Shown: positions 17,354-24,528 of the stretch, one piece after another
Layout: each line of letters opens with the position of its first letter
Numbering within the stretch: position 1 is the stretch's first letter
Assembly: GCA_014904985.1 (NCBI GenBank)
Contig: MU129144.1
Location: 19,525 to 44,052 of the forward strand
From: Hydnum rufescens UP504
Taxonomy: Eukaryota; Basidiomycota; Agaricomycetes; Cantharellales; Hydnaceae
Direction: 5' to 3'
Length of the DNA stretch: 24,528 bases
The notes under the pieces: generated by a model
Databases searched by the model: none
What the model was told of the DNA's origin: nothing
The model's input: only the letters and a program-made list of their open reading frames with translations
Position numbers and translations under genes: made by a program

Positions 17354-18118
17354 GTGGTTCACGACACCCCCTCCATCCCCACATTACCCAAATCAATCCC
17401 CATCGAGGAACGCCAAGACCTCACACAACGACTCCCACTGGAATACCACAAATTCCATGACGTCTTCACTGGTACAGCAGCCAGCTATCTACCGCCACAT
17501 CGCAAGTATGACCTTCGATTCAATATCAAAGAGGGGCACAAAGTACCATGAGGCCCCATATACCCAATGTTGGAAAGCGAACTCGCAGCACTACGTGAGT
17601 TCATCGATGAATTCCTTGCAAAAGGATTCATACACCCTTCGACCTCCCCTGCAGGTGCACCAATCCTCTTCATGAAAAAGAAAGGTGGCGGCCTTGCCTT
17701 TGCATTGATTATCAAGCACTCAATCGCATCACAAAAAAGAGTCGCTACCCCATCCCCCTCATCAATGACCTCCTCGATTGCCTTCACAGCGCCACGATTT
17801 ATACGAAAATCAATCTTCATGATGGCTACTACAACATCAGAGTTGCTGAAGGACACGAGTGGCTCACATCATTTCATACACAGTATGGTGCCTATGAGTG
17901 GCTCATAATGCCAATGGGAGCAGCCAACTCCCCAGCACAGTTCCAGTATTTCATGAACAACTTGTTCCAGGATATGGTGGATCTGTTCGTCATCATATAT
18001 CTCAATGACATCCTCATTTTCTCCAATTCACGAGAAGAACACCACGAACACATTTGCCGTGTACTACAATGACTCTGCGAAAGAAACCTCCACACCAAGA
18101 TCTTGAAGCAGCCCTAGT
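17354..18118 (+). pseudogene. Reverse transcriptase, mutated active site (copy C)
   Basis: HKFHDVFTGTAASYLPPHRK, YDLRFNIKEGHKVP (then TGA), [37 protein letters not shown], then after a frameshift [59 protein letters not shown] and IYLNDILIFS. The catalytic YLDD is YLND at 17998-18009: GAT has become AAT after a C, which is a CpG-type G-to-A change. The sequence ends a few residues after the TGA at 18070. The enzyme cannot have worked in this form. Confidence 0.85.
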
Positions 18119-18140
18119 TGTAGTATAGATGTATCAAACA

Positions 18141-18217
18141 CGGTAAGTTACCATAGTTAATTGATATATCAACATGGTAACTTGCCACTGTGGTAACTTA
18201 CGGTATCTGATATATCA
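18141..18217. repeat. MITE-like interleaved inverted repeats
   Basis: GGTAAGTTACCA (18142-18153) is mirrored by TGGTAACTTAC (18191-18201), and TGATATATCA (18162-18171) by TGATATATCA near 18208-18217, in the order 1-2-1'-2'. A further GGTAACTTGCC lies between. This is the same core and topology as 4210-4262. Confidence 0.45.
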
Positions 18218-18244
18218 GGATATATCAATACTGTAATAGCCACC

Positions 18245-18900
18245 AAATGGCCCAGCATTGCCATTAGCTTGCTGGTCACTGCCCATATAAATCTACTTAC
18301 TATATTAGGCATATCCACATTAGGAATAATCTATTATATTACCATTGGATATCTATATTGGGTGCACTAGCGGGCCACTGGGGTTACTGCATTGATCACT
18401 GCCCATTGAAATAAATGATTTGAATCCAATACATCCAAAAAACCCAGCACCATCCATCAGTGCCCACCCCCTCCTGCAGTGGGGTCACTGTGCAGGGCAG
18501 TGGACAACCCCAAATGATGGGTGTTCACTGGAAACCAGCCCACCAGGGCTGCCCATTCATCCCAGTTGGTCATCATGCATTCAAAAGGGGCGGTATTTCC
18601 TTATTTGGAAATCATGTACTGATCTGGACTTGCCCTTGATTGGGCATTCCACCCTGCTACAGTGCATTTGTTTACTGCCAATTGTTGGCAGCATACATAT
18701 TATAACCATATCTACCTTATAGTACAAAGAACTAACTTAAAAGGCAAAGCATAAAAATGAATTTACAAAAAAAAACATGTGCGCCTGGTGCCCACAGGCA
18801 CCAGGCACACTGTCTGAGGGCCCAAAAGTGTACAGAAAAGCTAGGTGCCCATGCACACACAGTTTTGTGTGCATAGGCTCGTGGGTTTGTCCATTAATCA
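18245..18900. other. No gene; repeat-like motifs and two hairpins
   Basis: The motif CACTGCCC or its complement recurs (near 18278, 18400, 18500), suggesting a decayed nonautonomous element. Two clear hairpins: GCCTGGTGCC (18783-18792) with GGCACCAGGC (18797-18806), and ATGCACAC (18851-18858) with GTGTGCAT (18867-18874). Both lie just past the stop codon of the possible minus-strand gene of array 2, so they could mark its 3' end. Confidence 0.45.
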
Positions 18901-19022
18901 TTATGTTCTTGTAGCTGGGTTTTGCAGGTCATCAGAGCCAAAGTCACCAACAACAACAATAGTATCATCATTGTCACTGTAGTTCAAGGTGTGGGTGGGG
19001 TGTGGGAGCCACAGGAAAGGGA

Positions 19023-19117
19023 CTATCCAAAATACATCATATTATTAGTAAAGAATTGAAGCAGCGCAAAAGGCCAGCTTAAAGCTGCCCCTTGCGCACA
19101 GTAAAGAATAAACTTAC
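19023..19117 (-). other. Intron-like segment N1 with hairpin (array 2)
   Basis: GTAAGT at 19117, TACTAAT at 19044-19050 and GGATAG ending at 19023. Hairpin at 19064-19096 (GCGCAA...CAGCTT against AAGCTG...TTGCGC). Palindrome at 19127-19149: GCACCCCAGC and GCTGGGGTGC around ATT. Confidence 0.65.
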
Positions 19118-19194
19118 CTTAACACTGCACCCCAGCATTGCTGGGGTGCGGCGTATTGCCTAGCAGATGTATGGGTGGGTTATTCGCATTGCAG

Positions 19195-19341
19195 GGGTTT
19201 GTCATTCACATCCTGCAGGTTCGTCACTAGCATCAGGGGTTGTTGGTGTTCAGGTTGGGGGGATTTGTCGTTCAGCGGGTTTGTCGTTCACGTCCTGCAG
19301 GTTTGTCACTAGCATCGGGGGTTGTTGATGTTCACATTGGG
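19195..19341. repeat. Tandem duplication of about 83 bp in an array 2 exon
   Basis: GGGTTTGTC followed by TTCAC, TCCTGCAGGTT, GTCACTAGCATC and GGGGTTGTTG occurs at 19195 and again at 19278. Further GGGTTTGT motifs recur to about 19400. It is analogous to the 52-bp repeat at 851-1060. Confidence 0.75.
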
Positions 19342-19451
19342 AGGATTTGTCATTCGGTGGGTTTGTTGTCTGGCGGGTTTGTCATTCCGTGGGTTTGTTG
19401 TATGGGTTCCATCAGTTTGTTGTTCAGGGTCTGCAAGTGCATAGGTAGTCC

Positions 19452-19550
19452 CTACAATGAGAATTCTATTAGTAATAATCAAGTTGAAGCACCACAAAGG
19501 GGCAGCTTAAAGCTGACCCCTTCACACAATAAAAATTTAAAAAAACTTAC
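19452..19550 (-). other. Intron-like segment N2 with hairpin (array 2)
   Basis: GTAAGT at 19550, TACTAAT at 19468-19474 and TTGTAG ending at 19452. Hairpin at 19497-19522 (AAGGGGCAGCTT against AAGCTGACCCCTT, one bulge). The palindrome at 19555-19587 has perfect 16-nt arms, GCACCACACCCCAGCA and TGCTGGGGTGTGGTGC, around one A. Confidence 0.7.
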
Positions 19551-19731
19551 CTTAGCACCACACCCCAGCAATGCTGGGGTGTGGTGCACCATTTGGGTGC
19601 TGGAGTACCCATTGAGGGAGCTTTGGTGCGGTTTCTGGGCAGGTTTTCATGTGGGTGTTATTGTGGGTGCTTTCTCGGTTTGTTGTGCCAGTCATCACCC
19701 TTCAATATGGGGCAGCAGATTGGAATGATAT

Positions 19732-19831
19732 CTACAATCCAATCAAATGGGATTATTAGTAACAAATTAAAGCTGCCCAAAAAGGGCAGCTTAAAGCTGC
19801 CCCTTTTGGGCAAAGACAACACCATACATAC
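19732..19831 (-). other. Intron-like segment N3 with 18-bp hairpin (array 2)
   Basis: GTATGT at 19831, TACTAAT at 19755-19761 and TTGTAG ending at 19732. The hairpin at 19775-19811 has 18-nt arms with one mismatch (left arm GCCCAAAAAGGGCAGCTT). The palindrome at 19838-19866 is decayed. Confidence 0.65.
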
Positions 19832-20029
19832 CTTATTACCATCCCCCAGCATTGCTAAGGGGTGGTGTCTTGTTCATGCCATGTGCTCTTGCACTTTGCA
19901 TGGTCTGGCTGTATGGCATCAAGACCCGTAATTTGTTGCAATAACAACGACGGGATCTTGTTGTCACATCGCAACCACATCCTCGTCATCATTTGAGACC
20001 GCAAGGCCAGGGGTGAGAGGGATCAAATC

Positions 20030-20128
20030 TACAGGGAGTAAAAGTGATCAGTAACAAATTGAAGCTACCCAAAGGAACAGCTTAACACTGCTCCTTCTGG
20101 GAGAAAGTATATATATATAATTACTTAC
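20030..20128 (-). other. Intron-like segment N4 with decayed hairpin (array 2)
   Basis: GTAAGT at 20128, ACTGAT as a weak branch and CTGTAG ending at 20030. Hairpin at 20068-20101 (CCCAAAGGA.CAG against CTG.TCCTTCTGGG). Palindrome at 20136-20152: CCCCAGC and GCTGGGG. Confidence 0.6.
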
Positions 20129-20434
20129 CTCAATCCCCCAGCATGGCTGGGGTGTGGCAATGTGGGCCTCATTTGGGTGCTTGCTCACAGTATCCCAGAA
20201 ATAGCTCTCGGGTAAAGCCACGACTCAACGCTGGCAAGTACTGGGTCAAAAAGCACTGAACACCCACAGAAAGACCACCACAGAGCATTTGAGTGGTAAA
20301 TATATGAGGGGGAATATACATCATACTATATTTAATAATTTTTTGCATAATAATATTGAAGAACAAGACAAGAATGAGCAAGATCCAAATAAGGCACTGT
20401 ATTATGACCAGGCTGGTCAGCCAATTATCTATGT

Positions 20435-20510
20435 CTAACTAGATACAATGAGAGTTGCATTCAAACCATCTAGTTAGATATATAGGCCTGGGGCCCCAGG
20501 GGACCCCTAT
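20435..20510. repeat. Inverted repeat plus GC palindrome
   Basis: CTAACTAGAT (20435-20444) and ATCTAGTTAG (20468-20477) are perfect 10-nt arms. Ten bases later CCTGGGGCCCCAGG (20487-20500) is a perfect 14-bp palindrome. A related GC sequence closes the window at 24490-24509. Confidence 0.6.
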
Positions 20511-21299
20511 AAAGGAGAGAGTATTCGAAGATTGTTTGTTAAAGCTTGGTAGATTGATTCTGTTTCAGTGTATGATGTATAGGAAACGTCATTCTTGCCC
20601 ACTAAGGACCCCAAGGCCCAGGAGAGTACCGAGCCGCGGGATTTGCCTAGGTGCTCTCAGGGGATGATCTGGACCGTGGCGTGCAACTCTATGCCGGTTC
20701 TCGGTTCAAGTATCAGTCCGTTCTCAGTGCATGCCAGCATCTAGAGTGGCTGCACGCTGTTCGCGACTGTGCTGAGGTTGTGGACAGTAAATGATTGTAC
20801 TGTTTTTGTGGCATGTGTGTGCCACAGTGTGTAAGATTGTAGTGCTTATTCAGTTGACATTCCTCGATCAGCGTACCCCTTTGCCAGTTGATCTCAAGTT
20901 CCTATATTTTGGGTCATTTTTGTTGTTCCGTTACATGGGCGTTTGTCGGTATCCGACCAATAAGGCCTTGCTGAGGCCTCTCATATGTGCCCGATTCCTA
21001 GTCATCTATGGTTTTCTGGGATTTTCGAAGAGTGGCTTCGGGACGTGGAGCAAATGTTGGCTCATCCTAGGGCGACTGAGCAGTATGTCATTCGATTATC
21101 CGATCATGCGGGAGCGTGGATGTACACTCTGTTGAGAAGAGTGTTGCCATGCACGTCGGCGGGTGCTGCAGCCAGTCGTTGGATCCGGGATGTCTGCTGC
21201 CTTTGATTCATCCATAACAGTTGGATCAACATGCGCGAATCACAGGGAGGGCAGGCACATTTGGACTCTCCATTCAATCAGTTGCTCGTTGTACTGGTC
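20511..21299. other. No gene recognised
   Basis: Contains only short open stretches. One at 20985-21206 (IFEEWLRDVEQMLAHPRATE) looks like coding sequence by composition and could be the decayed 5' end of the following transposase, but I cannot match it. Confidence 0.3.
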
Positions 21300-24200
21300 A
21301 TTGACAGTGTTGAACAAAGAGTGTGCCGTATATATGGATCATGGTACATGGGTTTATACTTGCTGGACAGAACTGAACCTTTGCTTAGGCCTAGACTATA
21401 TTGAATTCTCCATTTCCCCTGCGCACCTGAACTGTGCAGCTTGTGAGCGGGGTCTATTTCCCTGCTCACCAGTCATCCGTCCCTTGCTGTAAGCATTGAA
21501 TGCTGGGTTTGTATCGAATTATCGTTGCTTTGCGTCCTAAATGAGGTCAGCATGGGCAAGATTTAACGTAGTGAGTTCTTAGCCAGGCGGGAATGTATTC
21601 AAAGCCAGGATTTGCTCCAGTGACGATTTGTTCTGATCTAAGCCAAATAGAGGTTTAGTGGGTTGTTGATGCTGAAATCACAAGCGATCAGTTGTTGCTC
21701 GATGAGGTCCTATTTCTGATCTGCTGTGGGACAACTTTAGCTCTGAGACATGTGCTGCCCAAGCTTGCATGAATTGCAAACCTAGTATTAAGCTTTGAAT
21801 TGTAATGTCATGCACATACTGATGGCCATTCCATTCGGGAGCCCACCACTTCTACAAATGAATATCTTCATTGAAGGAAGTGCAAATGAACCAACCACGT
21901 CATCACTACCTTAGGCTCATGTAGTGGTCCCGACCTTGTGTTTACTCATCTGACTATCTTCGCTCACGTTGCCCCGCTATGCTTTGGACAGTAACAAAGC
22001 TGGGGACAGCAACGTGTGAGATGCATAATATTATTCTTATTGCTTCTACTGATAACTGGTTATGTCTTTTAGTCCAGAGTTCTTCTTTGTGCCTTGATGC
22101 ATGCTTTGCATCCCGACGAAACAAGGACTATGATCGTCGTCCAGGCGCAAAAAGCAACCAGGCAGCCAAGATCCTTGTATTATTCCTGCCAGGAACCTCG
22201 TGAATACCCCAGAGCATCCTGGAAGCATGGAAAGCAAGGGTGGAGGCAGCACACCCTGTCAAGTCACACAACCGTCTACTCCCATGCTGTCTAAGAAGGG
22301 CGAGTATGCAGCTGATGTTGCAGATACTGAGGATGAACATGTTAACGGGGTTGCATGTCCCAAACTCGTACCTTATAGCTGTGCGAGTCTTTCATGGCTG
22401 CTGATGGAGGGAGAGTGAAGACTCTGGGGGGCACTCTCGGACACTGGTGTGTGGCAGGTGTTTGTCGTCATGACCGAGTCATTGTCTGGGCAATATGTGG
22501 ACACCCGGCGAGCAGCAGTTCTATGCACTGGCCATAATTGACTTTGTTATGGCCCAGCTGCCTGTAGACTGGCGAGTTGGCATTCTCTATGATGTTGGGT
22601 CAAATTCACCGAAGTGCTCTCAAGTGAACCTGGTACCATGCTGGATACCCTGAATCGTATTTGGATTAGTGTATTCCATGCATATGGCATCAGTGGTATG
22701 CAACTGTGGTATCATCCTCGGAAAAGTGATGGCTGGGTCTCACTGATGGAGAGGGTTGTGAGCGTCTTTGGAGTGTCTCTGGCACCTCATTCCGAACCTC
22801 CGTGTTGCTGTTTTCATCGCAGATGTTCCTCTTGGATGTCAGATTGAACACCTGGACCGTTCAAAGATGTGTGAAGCTGGTGTCTGGTTGGAGAAACGAG
22901 TTAAAGCAACGAAGGCACGGCTTGCTCTTGTTGAGGAAGAAAAGAGCTAGGATCCACTACAGCAATGAGTATCTGCAGCTGCAGTTCAAGGAACAACGGG
23001 CCTATCAGCAGCCAACCCCTGGAGCAACAATCAAAGAAGAAAGGCTTCCACGCTGTTGAGAAGATTCTATCTGTCCGTCACCGATCTATACGTAGCTCAA
23101 GATCTTGTTGATGTTCTTCAGAAGCAACTACTGTCTGTACCAGTATCGGACACTGTTGCCAGCCGGAACGAAATTGCGGAGATTACATCTGCACTTGTTG
23201 AGCAGGAGAAAGTTGTTGTTCGGCTGTCAAAACAAGATGACGATTGATGGCGGTCCTCAAGCTGGGAGACCCATGTCATACGACAATCTTATGAAAATGA
23301 AGGAGCACCCTTGGTTTGAACACCAGCTCAATATGCGTGCTCTGAAGGCACGTATCATTGCCAAGGCCTGCCAGAAGAATTTCGAGATGGACAATCTCAC
23401 TGGTGCCTTCAGGAGCAAAGCGTCGGTGAGCAACCTATACTAGGTAGAAAGCTATAATATTTTACTAATTAGCGTTGTTATTTTAGACCACAATACAATG
23501 GAACATACAGCAAGGCCTTGAAATGGCGCTATCGCTCTGTCAAAAGCCTTGTTGTGGATTACAATAAACGTCGTCAGAGCATGATCAAACTCCGTGGCCG
23601 GCGAGGGATTCCTCGGAATGCAGTCATCCCTCCCCCCATCGACATCAAGGGTCTTTTCAACCTTGATGTGGACAATGACATCTGGCAGGATGTTGGCTTG
23701 CGGATGACGAGTTTGAGGGGAAGGTGCCGCCTTGGCTTGGTGATGAAGATGTCCGAAATGGCATCCGACTTGTTCAAGAACTCACAAATTGTCGTGATGA
23801 GCTTTCTCTCTGTGAACGGGAGCTGTACTCATTGCAGCTTTGGTTTGAGGAAGAATCTGCGGCACTCATGGCAGCTTTGGGGGCTTGCGAAGGTGAGGAA
23901 TTGATATTTCCATTTGTTGAATAATCTGCTGACATGGCCTGTCCTATAGGGGACCCTGATGTACATTTCCTCATGCTAGAGCGTGTCCAGTGGCTTACAG
24001 ACTTGGGCAGGAGGTGGGAACGCTCAATTAATACTTTGTGCCCAACAGATGTATCGGACGGACTGGATGCACCTGATGCACAGGACACCCTCAGCAAACC
24101 TCAGTTGGATCGCATGACTGTTTTAGCAGAACATGCTGGGATCCAACAACAGACAAGGCAACCTCTAGATGTTCTCCACAACCGGATGCTGAGGAGAGTG

Positions 24201-24362
24201 TGGACAGCTCTGATGATGAGGAAGACTTTGAGCTGGACCTGCTCCATACCCGGGGATTCTGCCCTCATTGCTGCCATGGACTTGGTTGATAAGAATTGTT
24301 CAAGTGATGGAGGGAATGAGGTAGATAGCAGTGATGAAGAGGAATCTTCTAATGAGTTATAA
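21300..24362 (+). pseudogene. KDZ transposase, CxC1-associated type, heavily decayed
   Basis: Family-like pieces appear in the right order but in shifting frames: FSISPAHLNCAACERGLFPC near 21400-21460, CLDACFASRRNK near 22085-22125, FYALAIIDFVMAQLPVDWRV and GILYDVG near 22520-22600 (second catalytic Asp region), QLWYHPRKSDGW near 22703-22740, DGEGCERLWS near 22744-22775 (catalytic Glu), LRVAVFIADVPLGCQIEHLD, then a Lys/Glu-rich coiled part, EHQLNMRALKARIIAKACQK, an intron at 23426-23486, GLFNLDVDNDIWQDVGL near 23650-23700, PPWLGDEDVRNGIRLVQELT, an intron at 23893-23949, DPDVHFLMLERVQ, and an acidic Ser-rich tail ending at 24362. Many stops and shifts. The 5' limit is approximate. Confidence 0.75.
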
Positions 24363-24528
24363 GTTTTTAGTACCTACAGGTTTGTACGTGACCTTGGAAA
24401 ATAATTATTGGTTTGAAGTTATTTTCCTAAGTTATTTTCTGGGGCCCCTAGCGTGAACTTACAAAATGTATGGCCTTTGAAGTTGGTTCCAGGGCCCCAG
24501 GGGCCCCTGAGCTCCCTTGTTGATCCCA
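24363..24528. repeat. Flank with GC palindromes
   Basis: After the transposase stop the sequence holds CTGGGGCCCCTAG near 24438 and CAGGGGCCCCTG (24498-24509, a perfect 12-bp palindrome) inside GGGCCCCAGGGGCCCCT. Nearly the same string, GGGCCCCAGGGGACCCCT, lies at 20491-20508. The two may bracket the decayed KDZ element. Confidence 0.45.

Larger units (their letters stand above)
16440..18118 (+). mobile_element. Second Ty3/gypsy element, truncated in RT (copy C)
   Basis: A different lineage from copies A and B: the Pol wording (VVLGLPWL, YLPPHRKYDLRFNIKEG) is of the Tf1/sushi-like style. It starts within Gag just before the zinc knuckle and ends in the RT thumb at about 18118. In-frame TGA codons at 17090, 17342, 17549 and 18070 and a mutated RT active site show it is dead. 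No LTRs are visible. Confidence 0.85.
18902..20381 (-). other. Array 2: minus-strand, hairpin-bearing intron-like units (possible gene)
   Basis: Four intron-like segments (19023-19117, 19452-19550, 19732-19831, 20030-20128) of 95-100 nt, each with GTAAGT or GTATGT, a TACTAAT-type branch (perfect in three) and TAG. Each follows a palindrome with core CACCCCAGC/GCTGGGGTG and contains a hairpin with core GGCAGCTT/AAGCTGCC. The last exon (18902-19022) is open: PFLWLPHPTHTLNYSDND, then an acidic segment ending QNPATRT before TAA at 18902. An upstream stretch (20169-20381) is open with many hydrophobic residues. Middle exons contain stops in the frames tried. It has the same architecture as array 1. 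I do not recognise the protein. Confidence 0.55.

Noticed and set aside
18420..18722. A 100-codon plus-strand frame
   Set aside because: No recognisable domain, and it overlaps repeated CACTGCCC motifs. More likely decayed repeat than a gene.

Overview
The window looks like a repeat-rich, transposon-dominated stretch of a basidiomycete (Agaricomycetes-type) fungal genome. Evidence: Ty3/gypsy chromovirus Pol fragments, two KDZ-type DDE transposase genes of the CxC2-linked and CxC1-linked kinds typical of mushroom-forming fungi, and short (48-61 nt) GT-AG introns with CTAAT/CTAAC-like branch sites. No intact ordinary host gene, rRNA or CRISPR was recognised.

Layout. 1-807: 3' end of a chromovirus (integrase tail plus chromodomain) on +. 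About 808-4170: a strange modular array of intron-like segments of about 100 nt. Most carry a near-perfect hairpin (core AGAGCAGC/GCTGCTCT) and follow a second palindrome (core CCACACACCC/GGGTGTGTGG) that sits just before the 5' splice-like site. The array is on - from about 808 to 1465 and on + from about 1518 to 4140, so it is divergent around 1490. 4330-4450: a GC-rich palindromic element also present at 2861-3015. 4451-11640: a long decayed chromovirus on - (upstream ORFs, Gag with a collagen-like Gly-Pro stretch, zinc knuckle, protease, RT, RNase H, integrase), cut off at 4451. 11640-12380: leader or possible LTR. 12383-16024: a nearly complete multi-exon KDZ transposase with the CxC2 cysteine cluster, broken by one nonsense codon and two frameshifts. 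16210-16290: a possible tRNA-derived SINE head. 16440-18118: a second Ty3/gypsy lineage on +, cut off inside RT and mutated at the catalytic site. 18140-18220: a MITE-like inverted repeat. 18902-20381: a second array on - with the same two-hairpin, intron-like architecture but different sequence. 21300-24362: a badly decayed CxC1-type KDZ transposase on +.

Interpretation. The retroelements and transposases are dead copies. Most in-frame stops sit where CGA (Arg) would be expected, which points to C-to-T decay at CpG. The two hairpin/intron arrays are the part not explained by any family I recognise. They are the best candidates for something undescribed: a self-spreading or recombination-amplified intron-like module, or repeat exons of a fast-evolving gene. 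No continuous reading frame through array 1 could be established, so its coding status is open.
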